A stretch of DNA of 39,754 nt from Burkholderiaceae bacterium (GTDB lineage Bacteria; Pseudomonadota; Gammaproteobacteria; Burkholderiales; Burkholderiaceae_E): positions 1-39,754 of the forward strand of contig JAJTYR010000032.1 in the NCBI GenBank assembly GCA_021463505.1, written 5' to 3'. This document shows positions 17,896 to 25,213 of this stretch, in pieces. Position 1 is the stretch's first letter. Every line of letters starts with the position of its first letter. A program made the position numbers and the translations under genes. The notes beneath the pieces were generated by a model that saw only the letters and a list, made by a program, of their open reading frames with translations, did no database searches and was not told the origin of the DNA.

Positions 17896-18483
17896 TCAGT
17901 CGCCGAGCAACGACGCGTCGATGCCGTCGCACAGGCAGTGGATGATGAGCTGATGCAATTCCTGGATGCGGGCGGTGCGATCGTGCGGCACGCACAGGTG
18001 TATGTCCGGCCGCTGCAGTGCCGCGCCCACGCTGCCGCCGCCGCGACCGGTGAGCGCGACCACCGCGAGACCGCGTTCGTGCGCGGCATGCACCGCCGCC
18101 AGCACGTTGGCGGATTCGCCGCTGGTGGAGATCGCCACCAGCACGTCGCCTTCGCGACCCAGCGCGCGCACCTGCCGTGCGAACACCTGCTCGAAACCGT
18201 AGTCATTGGCCACGGCGGTGAGCGCCGACGTGTCGGTGGACAGCGCGATGGCCGCAAGCTCGGGGCGTTCGCGCTCGAACCGGCCGACCAGTTCGGCGGC
18301 CATGTGCTGGCTGTCGGCCGCCGACCCGCCATTGCCGCAGATGAGCACCTTGCGGTCGCCGTCGAATGCGCTGGTCAGCATCTCGACCGCCTGCGCAATC
18401 GGGCCGGCCAGCTGCGTGGCGGCGACGCGCCCGAGTTCGACACTGTCTTCGAAATGCTGGCAGATGCGATCGACGAGGCTCAT
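17896..18483 (-). CDS. diaA: SIS-domain protein, DiaA / phosphoheptose isomerase-like
   Basis: A 195-residue sugar isomerase (SIS) domain protein. ICGNGGSAADSQHMAAELVG (48-67) and AISTSGESANVLAAV are the sugar-phosphate-binding loops shared by GmhA and DiaA. GmhA makes D-glycero-D-manno-heptose 7-phosphate for LPS; DiaA binds DnaA and helps initiation of replication. The neighbourhood (yraN upstream, dolP downstream) is that of diaA in E. coli, which favours that name, but sequence alone does not separate the two. Confidence 0.87.
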   Translation of the reverse strand: MSLVDRICQHFEDSVELGRVAATQLAGPIAQAVEMLTSAFDGDRKVLICGNGGSAADSQHMAAELVGRFERERPELAAIALSTDTSALTAVANDYGFEQVFARQVRALGREGDVLVAISTSGESANVLAAVHAAHERGLAVVALTGRGGGSVGAALQRPDIHLCVPHDRTARIQELHQLIIHCLCDGIDASLLGD

Positions 18484-18546
18484 GAGCGAACCGCGGCGTC
18501 AGCGAAGCCCGCGGCGCGGGCATCCATCGCGTGACGCTGCACATCG

Positions 18547-18552
18547 ATTATA
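18547..18552 (-). promoter_or_regulatory. Candidate -10 element upstream of diaA
   Basis: A perfect TATAAT on the minus strand, 64 bases before the diaA-like start, in the 98-base gap after yraN. No clear -35 hexamer at 16-18 bases. It could give diaA and dolP transcription independent of lpoA-yraN. Confidence 0.4.
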
Positions 18553-18581
18553 CCGGCCGCCGCGGTGCATCACGGACACCG

Positions 18582-18935
18582 TCAGAATGCGTCGCGGATC
18601 CAGTCGATCGACGTGCCTTCGAGCGCGCAGACATCGAACCGGCAGGCAGGCCAGCGATCCCCGAAGCTTGCGACGAGGTAGCGCTGCGCTTCGCGACGCA
18701 GGCGGCGCTGCTTGTCCGGGCCGACCGACGCGGCGGCACCGCCGAAGTCGCGGCGCGCGCGGCTGCGCACCTCGACGAACACGAGCGTGTCGCCATCGCG
18801 CATCACCAGGTCGATTTCGCCCAGGCGGCTGGCAACGTTGCGCGCAACGAGGCGCAGGCCGCGCTCGACGAGGAACCCGAGCGCCCGCGCCTCGGCGGCG
18901 TCGCCGCTCGCCTGCGTGGGCGAGCGACGGGTCAT
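18582..18935 (-). CDS. yraN: YraN-family (UPF0102) nuclease-fold protein
   Basis: A 117-residue UPF0102 protein with a Holliday-junction-resolvase-like restriction endonuclease fold. The core E-I-D ... V-E-V-R pattern ([20 protein letters not shown]) is intact, and [20 protein letters not shown] forms the first helix. Function in cells is unknown. The ATG at 18935 overlaps the stop of the lpoA-like gene (ATGA). Gene order lpoA-yraN-diaA matches E. coli. Confidence 0.93.
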   Translation of the reverse strand: MTRRSPTQASGDAAEARALGFLVERGLRLVARNVASRLGEIDLVMRDGDTLVFVEVRSRARRDFGGAAASVGPDKQRRLRREAQRYLVASFGDRWPACRFDVCALEGTSIDWIRDAF

Positions 18936-20203
18936 CGCAGCGTCAACGGCACGAGCACGCCGGCACGGTATTCCGCGAGCACGCCGGTGCGCTCGACGGC
19001 TCGGCCGCCGAGCGCCGACAGGCGCAACCGGCCGGTGACGCCGTCGAGCTCGACCTCGGGACCGCGCTCGAGCAGTTGCAGCGCGAGGCGGAATGCGTCG
19101 ATCCCCAGTGCGTACAGCTTCTGCAATTCCAGGTGCATGTCGGCGGGCTTCGGGTAGGCCATCACCACGGGATGGTCGGGCTGCACCTGCCACGGCATGT
19201 CCACCAGGCGCACGCCGTCGAGATCCGGCGAACGCACCAGTGCCGTGGCCTCCGAACCCGCCACCGCGCCGGTATTCGTCAGCGAGGTGGCGTAGATCGT
19301 GGCGCGTGCGCCCAGCGCGATGAGCAGCGCGCGCGCCACCGCGGGCGGCGCCGCGACGAAAAACACGTCGGCCTGCAACCGCGCCACTGCGGTGCGCACC
19401 CGCCCGGTGGTCACCGTGTCGATGCTCACCGGCTGGTGGACGTCACCGCCTAGCTCGCGCCAGCGCGCACCGAAGGCGGCCGCGGCACGCGCGCCCAGCG
19501 GCGAGGCGTCCTGCACGGCCGCAGCACGCGGCCGTCGGGAGGCATTCGCGATCGTCGCCTCCTCCCAGGCAATCGACGCCGCCTGACGCGCTTCGGATTC
19601 GATCGACAGTCCGAAAGTGACCATGTTGGCCGGCACTGCACCCAGGTCCGGCTGGTTCAGCGCCAGCGTGAACACCGGTGGCGGCCCGGCGGCCGCCACC
19701 AGGTCGACCGCACTGCGTGCCAACGGGCCGATGACCATCGAGAATCCGCGCTGCGCGAGTTCGTCGTACAGCGCCCGAAGCTTCGCCGCATCTTCGTCGA
19801 TCTCGATGATCTCGAGCGTCACCCTGGCGCCGTCGCGCGCGTGCGCGGCACGCACCCCGGCGATCAGCGCCTGCGCCGCGCGCCGGTAGATACCGTTGTC
19901 CGGGGGGACGAGCAGCGCGACGCCGATCGGTCCCTTGCCGAACCGTTGGCGCTCCGTGGACGCCACGCCACGGCTCTCCGGGCCGATCGCTCCCCGACTC
20001 CCCGAGTCGCTCGCGCCACGGCTCCCGGGGTCACTCGTGTGGCGGCTCGCCGGCTCGCTCGTGCTGCGGCTCGTCGAGTCGCCGCTGCCGCGGTTCCCGG
20101 CGGCGCGCCTGCTTGTCGGCGACTGGGCGAGCGCGGACAATGCCGGCACCGCAACGAGCACGGTGCCGGCCAGCGCACTCAGAACCTTGCGGCGAAGGGG
20201 CAT
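18932..20203 (-). CDS. LpoA/LppC-like penicillin-binding protein activator, without lipobox
   Basis: A 423-residue periplasmic-binding-fold protein matching the C-terminal domain of LpoA (LppC family), which in E. coli stimulates PBP1A from the outer membrane. The domain begins at about residue 90 ([20 protein letters not shown]) and includes [13 protein letters not shown]. The signal peptide (about 4-26, ALSALAQ) lacks a cysteine, so the protein appears soluble rather than lipidated. The N-terminal TPR domain of E. coli LpoA is missing. In its place residues 33-82 are a Ser/Arg/Gly repeat made from 24-bp units. The start at 20203 is 10 bases from the divergent rsmI start. Confidence 0.83.
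   Translation of the reverse strand: MPLRRKVLSALAGTVLVAVPALSALAQSPTSRRAAGNRGSGDSTSRSTSEPASRHTSDPGSRGASDSGSRGAIGPESRGVASTERQRFGKGPIGVALLVPPDNGIYRRAAQALIAGVRAAHARDGARVTLEIIEIDEDAAKLRALYDELAQRGFSMVIGPLARSAVDLVAAAGPPPVFTLALNQPDLGAVPANMVTFGLSIESEARQAASIAWEEATIANASRRPRAAAVQDASPLGARAAAAFGARWRELGGDVHQPVSIDTVTTGRVRTAVARLQADVFFVAAPPAVARALLIALGARATIYATSLTNTGAVAGSEATALVRSPDLDGVRLVDMPWQVQPDHPVVMAYPKPADMHLELQKLYALGIDAFRLALQLLERGPEVELDGVTGRLRLSALGGRAVERTGVLAEYRAGVLVPLTLR
19962..20105 (-). repeat. 24-bp imperfect tandem repeat, about six units, in the lpoA-like gene
   Basis: Six consecutive 24-base units starting at 19962, 19986, 20010, 20034, 20058 and 20082. They share a cggct-centred core and encode octapeptides of the type S-D-P-G-S-R-G-A, just after the signal peptide. 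The middle four units are the most alike. This looks like minisatellite-driven growth of a flexible periplasmic linker. Confidence 0.75.
20113..20141 (+). promoter_or_regulatory. Candidate rsmI promoter inside the lpoA-like gene
   Basis: TTGTCG (20113-20118) and GACAAT (20136-20141) are separated by exactly 17 bases, each matching four of six consensus positions. Transcription would start near 20148, about 65 bases before rsmI. The site lies in the signal-peptide region of the opposite gene, which is required if only 10 bases separate the two starts. Confidence 0.35.
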
Positions 20204-20213
20204 CACGAACCGG

Positions 20214-21221
20214 ATGACTGAAGAACGGCCGGACATCGGCGGGGTCGGGACATTATATGTAGTGGCCACGCCGATCGGTCACCTGTCCGATCTGGGCGCC
20301 CGCGCTGCCGACGTATTGCGCGCGGTCGATGTGGTCGCAGCCGAGGACACGCGCACTTCCAGGGTGCTGCTCGGGCAGATCGGCGCGCACGCGCGCCTGA
20401 TGGCCGCGCATCGCCACAACGAGCGTGACGCCGGCACGAAGATCGTCGCCCTGCTCGCCGAGGGGCGCCGTGTCGCGCTGGTGAGCGATGCCGGCACGCC
20501 CGCGGTCAGCGACCCGGGGGCGCGCATCGTCGCCATGGCACTGCACGCGGGCTTTCGCGTGGTGCCGATACCCGGACCCAGCGCGCCGGTCGCGTTGCTG
20601 TCGGCCTGCGGACTGGTCGAGGGCCCCTTTCACTTCGAAGGGTTCCTGCCGCCGCGCGCCAGGGCGCGCACCGCGCGCCTGGCGGCGTTGGCACAGATGC
20701 CGCACGCATTCGTGCTGTTCGAGGCACCGCACCGGATCGCGCAGACGCTGCCGGCGATCGCAGCGGCATGCGGCGCTGACCGCTGGATCGCGATCGGCCG
20801 CGAACTGACCAAGCGCTTCGAGGAAATCCACGTCTGCCGCGCCGGCGAGGCACCGGGCTGGCTTGCGACCGGCCCGCACCGCGAGCGTGGCGAATACGTA
20901 ATGGTAGTGGCCGCACCCGGGCATGATCCGCTTTGGAACGGCGACCGTACCGCCAGTGCGCGCCCCTCCGGGGCGCCCCCGGTCGAAGCCGGCGAGGCGA
21001 CACCGGACGCGCCGGTCGGGTCGGCGACGCCGGGCACGCCGGGCGCGAGCGTCGACGTGCAGGCTCTGCTGGTCGCGCTGCTCGACGAGTTGCCAGTCAG
21101 TCGCGCAGTCAAGGTGGCCGTGCGTGCCACCGGCCTGCCGCATCGCACGCTCTACCGGCTCGCACTCGCGCTGAACGCCGGCCGGCGACGAGCCGTCGCC
21201 GCGCGACCCGACGTCGAATGA
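20214..21221 (+). CDS. rsmI: 16S rRNA (cytidine-1402-2'-O)-methyltransferase RsmI
   Basis: A 335-residue SAM-dependent methyltransferase of the tetrapyrrole-methylase fold, which 2'-O-methylates C1402 of 16S rRNA. Key motifs are GTLYVVATPIGHLSDLG (near residue 12), AAEDTRTSRVLL and VALVSDAGTPAVSDPG. A Pro/Gly/Ala linker at about 240-285 separates the catalytic part from a conserved C-terminal helical segment (LPVSRAVKVAVRATGLPHRTLY). The ATG at 20214 is just ahead of the conserved start. It diverges from the lpoA-like gene and is convergent with rlpA, whose stop is three bases away. Confidence 0.96.
   Translation: MTEERPDIGGVGTLYVVATPIGHLSDLGARAADVLRAVDVVAAEDTRTSRVLLGQIGAHARLMAAHRHNERDAGTKIVALLAEGRRVALVSDAGTPAVSDPGARIVAMALHAGFRVVPIPGPSAPVALLSACGLVEGPFHFEGFLPPRARARTARLAALAQMPHAFVLFEAPHRIAQTLPAIAAACGADRWIAIGRELTKRFEEIHVCRAGEAPGWLATGPHRERGEYVMVVAAPGHDPLWNGDRTASARPSGAPPVEAGEATPDAPVGSATPGTPGASVDVQALLVALLDELPVSRAVKVAVRATGLPHRTLYRLALALNAGRRRAVAARPDVE
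20252..20257 (-). promoter_or_regulatory. Candidate -10 element for the lpoA-yraN-diaA-dolP unit, inside rsmI
   Basis: A perfect TATAAT on the minus strand, 49 bases before the lpoA-like start and within codons 13-15 of rsmI. No good -35 is seen. The position fits a promoter for the leftward operon embedded in the opposite coding sequence. Confidence 0.45.
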
Positions 21222-21224
21222 CGC

Positions 21225-22349
21225 CTATCTCGGCGTCGCGAACGGCCTGAGTCCGGTGCGCGCGCGCACGCGCGCCGCTGCGGCAAGCGCTTCCTCGCGG
21301 CGCTCCCACGGCCCGGCCTGCACCTTGTACAGCGCCTCCTCCTGCCGGACGTCGAAGACAGCGCCGAGGAAGTCGAGCCGGCGCGCGAGTTGCGCCATTG
21401 CGCCGCGCGCATTCGCGAGCGAGTTGAATGCGCCGAACTGCAGCCAGAACGAGCGCGGCGGCGCCGGCGCATCGATGCGCGACGGCGACGACGCCTCGGC
21501 GCGCGATGCCTCTGGCGTGGAGGAGATCGTCTCGACGCTCGGGCGCGCCACGTCGCCGGAGGCGGCCGGCGCCGCATTGACCACCGGAAGCGGCGCCAGT
21601 GTCAGCGTCAACGGCGGCGCCGGCGACGCGGCACCCGTCGGCATCGGCGCCGGGGCCACCGTGGATGCCGCAGCCGTCGCGGTTGCGGCGCGGTTGGCGC
21701 CGGCCGACGCGGACGCAGCCGTTGTCGCCGCGCCGTCGAACTGCGTGACCAGTTCCACGTCGACCTCGGCACTGCCAGCCTCGACGTAGCCGAGTTTCGC
21801 GGCCGCGGTGTACGAGAGATCGATCACGCGGTTCTGCAGGAACGGCCCGCGATCGTTCACCCGGACCACCACGCTGCGGCCGTTGGCCACGCTCGTGACC
21901 CGCGCGTAGCTGGGGATCGGCAGGGTGGGATGCGCGGCGGTCATCGCGTACATGTCGTAGCGCTCGCCGCTGGAAGTCGGCTGGCCGTGGTAGCGCCTGC
22001 CGTACCACGAGGCGACCCCGCGCTCGCGAAACGGCTCGATCTGCGTCATCGGCGTGTATTGGCGGCCGAACACCGAGTACGGACGCATCGTCCGGGGCAG
22101 CAGCGGCTCGGGTTGCGGCACCGCGTCGGGAATCGATGCGAGGTCGACCGGCGAATCTGCGCCGGGCCCGTCGTCCAGGTAGTAGCCGCCGCGCCGCGCG
22201 GCCGGAGAGGTCGCCGGCACGCCCGCCGTGTCGCCGGACGGCGCAGTCGTGCCGCGCCCGCCCTGCGGGCCGGCGCAGGCAGCCAGCATCGGCACGATGG
22301 CCGCGACGCACGCCGCGCGGCGCGCGCTACGCATCCGGATGTCCGTCAT
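21225..22349 (-). CDS. rlpA: Septal-ring lytic transglycosylase RlpA (DPBB + SPOR)
   Basis: A 374-residue outer-membrane lipoprotein: signal peptide with lipobox LAAC (C25), a double-psi beta-barrel domain (about 108-185; RGVASWYGRRYHGQPTSSGE and VVVRVNDRGPF), an Ala/Pro/Thr-rich linker, and a C-terminal SPOR domain (about 300-374; WLQFGAFNSLANARG). RlpA cleaves denuded glycan strands at the division septum, and SPOR targets it there. A strong GGAGG precedes the ATG, which also overlaps the stop of the metal-receptor gene (ATGA). It is convergent with rsmI. Confidence 0.94.
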   Translation of the reverse strand: MTDIRMRSARRAACVAAIVPMLAACAGPQGGRGTTAPSGDTAGVPATSPAARRGGYYLDDGPGADSPVDLASIPDAVPQPEPLLPRTMRPYSVFGRQYTPMTQIEPFRERGVASWYGRRYHGQPTSSGERYDMYAMTAAHPTLPIPSYARVTSVANGRSVVVRVNDRGPFLQNRVIDLSYTAAAKLGYVEAGSAEVDVELVTQFDGAATTAASASAGANRAATATAAASTVAPAPMPTGAASPAPPLTLTLAPLPVVNAAPAASGDVARPSVETISSTPEASRAEASSPSRIDAPAPPRSFWLQFGAFNSLANARGAMAQLARRLDFLGAVFDVRQEEALYKVQAGPWERREEALAAAARVRARTGLRPFATPR

Positions 22350-23164
22350 CGTATTCCTCCGTGAGCGGCAGCCCGATCGAGCGCACGACCGAGGCGTTCG
22401 CGATAGCCAGCCAGGTAGTCGAGCCCATCGATCGCGCGGCTGCCGTACCACGACGCCATCTCGCCGTCGATCGTCGCGCAGTGCAGCACGGGAGCGTCCG
22501 AACGCCCGGCCAGCGCCTCGCGCAACGGCTCGCAGTGCCGCTGCGTGAAGTGATACGGCTCGGACGACAGCAGCACGGCGCGCGCGCCACTGTCGGCGAT
22601 CTGCGCGAGCGTGAGCACCGGATAGCGCGGCTGCGCCACGTCGATCACCGAGCGCAGTCCGGCGTGCGCCAGCATGCTCGCGATGAAGGTCTGGCTGCCG
22701 ACGCTCATCCACGGATCCTTCCAGATCATGTAGAGCACGGGCAGCGGCTCGAAGCGCCGCGCCTGCGCCCGGTCGAGCGCTGCGCGCAGACGCGACGACA
22801 ACGCTGCCGCCGCGCCGCGCACGCCGGGCACCTGCGCGAACTCGGCCCCGAACCGTTCGAACAGTTCGAGGTTGTCCTGGACGACGAGCGGGTGCGTGAC
22901 CATCACGTGAGGCACGAACGCGGCGAGCTGCTCGACCGCGTCGCGCTCGTTCTCGTCGACGTTCACCACCAGGTGGGTCGGCGCGAGCGCGCGCACACGC
23001 CCGACGTCGACGTCCCTGGTGCCGCCGACCTTCGGCACGTCGCGCAGCACCTCGCGCGGGTGGATGCAGAAGCCGGTGCGACCGACCAGGTGCTCGCGCA
23101 GGCCGAGCGCGCACAGCATCTCGGTGAGACTCGGCACCAGCGAGACGATGCGCGGCGGCGTCAT
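22346..23164 (-). CDS. Helical-backbone metal/corrinoid receptor homologue without signal peptide
   Basis: A 272-residue protein of the periplasmic-binding type III fold (BtuF/FhuD-like, COG0614). It opens directly with RIVSLVPSLTEMLCALGL, the usual first strand and helix of mature BtuF, and continues with VGGTRDVDVGRVRALAPTHL. There is no signal peptide either at the chosen ATG (23164) or in the upstream open frame, so the product looks cytoplasmic. Both ends are four-base ATGA overlaps, with the SDR gene upstream and rlpA downstream. Ligand and role are unknown; no cobalamin importer subunits are nearby. Confidence 0.82.
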   Translation of the reverse strand: MTPPRIVSLVPSLTEMLCALGLREHLVGRTGFCIHPREVLRDVPKVGGTRDVDVGRVRALAPTHLVVNVDENERDAVEQLAAFVPHVMVTHPLVVQDNLELFERFGAEFAQVPGVRGAAAALSSRLRAALDRAQARRFEPLPVLYMIWKDPWMSVGSQTFIASMLAHAGLRSVIDVAQPRYPVLTLAQIADSGARAVLLSSEPYHFTQRHCEPLREALAGRSDAPVLHCATIDGEMASWYGSRAIDGLDYLAGYRERLGRALDRAAAHGGIR

Positions 23165-23955
23165 CGGCCCGCGTCGTTCCCGCCCGCGTCGACGGCGCGC
23201 CGCTTGCGCGGTGCGCGCGCGAACAGTCGGTCGAACAGCCAGTTCGGCAGCACGCGCAGGCCCAGCGCCACCGCGTGCATCGGCCACGGAATGACGACGT
23301 ACGAATCGCCGCGCGCGATCGCGTCGAGCGCACGCCGTGCGAAGGCATCGGCGTCGGTGAGGAACGGCATCGGGTAGTGGTTGCGCTCGGTCATCGGTGT
23401 GCGGATGTAGCCGGGCGCGATCGTGACCACACGCACGCCGCTGCCGCGCAACTCCACGCGCAGGCTTTCGAGATATGCGATCGCAGCGGCCTTCGACGCG
23501 CTGTAGCCACCGGCCCCGGGCAGCCCGCGGATCCCCGCGACGCTCGCAATGCCGACGAGCCGACCCGCGCCACGCGCGCGCATCGCCGGCACGAACGGCG
23601 CAAAAGTGTCGAACATGCCGGTGACGTTCACATCGAGGATCCGGCGAAACACCGCCGCGTCGGCAGCCTCCCCGGTGACCGTGCCGGCGCTGATTCCGGC
23701 GTTGGCGATCACCGCGTCGGGCGGCGCGCCATCAACGGCCATGAAGGCGGCGGCGGCGCGTGCCAGCGCGCTGCGGTCGGTCACGTCGAGCGGATAGCAC
23801 TGCACGCTGGCCCCGGACAGCGTCGCCGCGACGCGCCCCAGTTCGTCGGCGCGCCGTGCGACCAGTCCGATCGTCGATGCAGGGTAACGCCGGTGGCACT
23901 CGCGCGCCAGCGCCTCGCCGATTCCGCTCGATGCGCCGGTGACGAACACCTTCAT
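23161..23955 (-). CDS. Short-chain dehydrogenase/reductase (SDR)
   Basis: A 264-residue classical SDR oxidoreductase. The NAD(P)-binding TGASSGIGEAL (6-16), NAGIS, a catalytic Ser in GIASVAGIRG and the YSASKAAA catalytic Tyr/Lys are all present. Substrate is unknown. The C-terminal 30 residues are basic and hydrophobic (PMHAVALGLRVLPNWLFDRL) and may associate with the membrane. It lies 13 bases after dsbA and overlaps the receptor gene, in the argS-SPOR-dsbA-SDR order common in Burkholderiales. Confidence 0.9.
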   Translation of the reverse strand: MKVFVTGASSGIGEALARECHRRYPASTIGLVARRADELGRVAATLSGASVQCYPLDVTDRSALARAAAAFMAVDGAPPDAVIANAGISAGTVTGEAADAAVFRRILDVNVTGMFDTFAPFVPAMRARGAGRLVGIASVAGIRGLPGAGGYSASKAAAIAYLESLRVELRGSGVRVVTIAPGYIRTPMTERNHYPMPFLTDADAFARRALDAIARGDSYVVIPWPMHAVALGLRVLPNWLFDRLFARAPRKRRAVDAGGNDAGR

Positions 23956-23968
23956 GCCGGCCGGCGCG

Positions 23969-24616
23969 TCACTTCGCCGCCCGGCGCTCCTGCGCGATCA
24001 GCCAGTCCATCACGCGCAGCGCGCCCTGATTCGAGCCGACCATGCTGGGCGAGGTGTAGTACCTGCCGTTGACCGCCATCGCCGGCACTCCGTCGACGCC
24101 ATAGGCCTCGGAAACCTGCGCGGCACGGCGCATCTTCGTGCGCACCGCGAACGACTCCCAGGTGTCGACGAACTGCTTGCGATCGACACCGTGACGCGAC
24201 AGCAGCGCGGTCATCCTGTCGACGGTGTCGAGCCGGTCGTTGTCGACGTGGATCGCGTGAAACACCCTGTCGCCAAGGGCGTCGGCCTTGCCCATCGCCT
24301 CGAGCGTGTAGAACAGCTGCTGGTGGCGGCGATCGCCGAAGGCGACGTGAACGCGCCGAAACACGACGTCGTCCGGCAGCTTCTTCTTCCACTCCGACAG
24401 CAGCGGCTCGAGCGAATTGCAGTGCGGGCAACCGTACCAGAAGAATTCGATCACTTCGATCCGCCCGGCGGGCGCTTCGGTGGATTGCGGCGGGCGCACC
24501 AGCCGGTAATCGCGCCCCTCGCGTGGTGCGTCCTGCGCGGCAGCCGGCAGCGCGAGCGACCAGGCCGCGGCAGCGGTCACGGTGGCGAACATCCATCGTC
24601 TGCGTGCATCGATCAT
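23969..24616 (-). CDS. dsbA: Thiol:disulfide interchange protein DsbA
   Basis: A 215-residue periplasmic disulfide oxidase. A signal peptide (to about AAAQ, residue 28) is followed by the thioredoxin fold with catalytic CPHC (C63-C66) in FFWYGCPHCNSLEP, a helical insert, and the cis-proline loop GVDGVPAMAV. Length and the CPHC dipeptide match DsbA rather than DsbC/G. It needs DsbB for reoxidation, which is not in this window. GGGAGAGAC lies just before the start. It is 30 bases downstream of the SPOR gene. Confidence 0.94.
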   Translation of the reverse strand: MIDARRRWMFATVTAAAAWSLALPAAAQDAPREGRDYRLVRPPQSTEAPAGRIEVIEFFWYGCPHCNSLEPLLSEWKKKLPDDVVFRRVHVAFGDRRHQQLFYTLEAMGKADALGDRVFHAIHVDNDRLDTVDRMTALLSRHGVDRKQFVDTWESFAVRTKMRRAAQVSEAYGVDGVPAMAVNGRYYTSPSMVGSNQGALRVMDWLIAQERRAAK

Positions 24617-24646
24617 CGTCTCTCCCGGCAGATCTGCGCGCGCAGG

Positions 24647-25213
24647 TCAGCGCTGGCGCACGACCGAGGCCTCGATGCCGTTCTCGGCCAGCCTGGCACG
24701 CGCGCGGTTCATGGTGTCCAGTTGGGCGTACGGCCCGATGCGGACACGATACATCGTCTGGCCATTGACCTCGGCGGTGAGCAACTTTGCCTCGAAACCG
24801 ATCAGCGCCAGCCTGGCCTTCATCGCTTCGGCGTCGGACGACGAGCGGAATGCACCCGCCTGCAGCAGGTAGCTGGGACGAGCCTCTCCCGCTGCCTCGG
24901 GCGCCAGGCCCGGTGGCGCAGCGGGCGGGGCCACCACGGCTGCAGGGGGAACCGGCGGCACGCCCGGCTCGGTTCCGGGGCGCAGCTTCGAATAGAGCGG
25001 CGCGTTCGGGTCGGGGGCTTCGGCCTGCGACTTCGGCTCGAGCACTTTTTCGGGGGCCCGGTTGCCCTTGTTCATGAACGGCACCGGCGCCCGGGTGACG
25101 ATGATCGCGACCACCACGGCGATCGAAAGGCCGAAGACCAGGCCGATCATGAAACCGAGCAGCGTGCCGCCGCGCATGCGCCGCGATCGCGTCGTTACGA
25201 CGGGGTGGGCCAT
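24647..25213 (-). CDS. SPOR-domain membrane protein (FtsN-like)
   Basis: A 188-residue bitopic protein: short basic cytoplasmic segment, one membrane helix (about 17-40), a Pro/Ala-rich periplasmic linker, and a C-terminal SPOR domain (about 112-188; YLLQAGAFRSSSDAEAMKAR, MYRVRIGPYAQLDTMNRAR). SPOR binds denuded septal peptidoglycan, so a cell-division role like FtsN is likely. The ATG at 25213 shares its first base with the last base of the argS stop (TGATG), with GAGAGG ahead; a GTG one codon earlier is possible. Confidence 0.9.
   Translation of the reverse strand: MAHPVVTTRSRRMRGGTLLGFMIGLVFGLSIAVVVAIIVTRAPVPFMNKGNRAPEKVLEPKSQAEAPDPNAPLYSKLRPGTEPGVPPVPPAAVVAPPAAPPGLAPEAAGEARPSYLLQAGAFRSSSDAEAMKARLALIGFEAKLLTAEVNGQTMYRVRIGPYAQLDTMNRARARLAENGIEASVVRQR

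Noticed and set aside
21220-21237. Small hairpin gacgcc/ggcgtc covering both stops of rsmI and rlpA.
   Set aside because: A six-base stem is expected by chance in such GC-rich sequence and no T-run follows, so it was not called a terminator.
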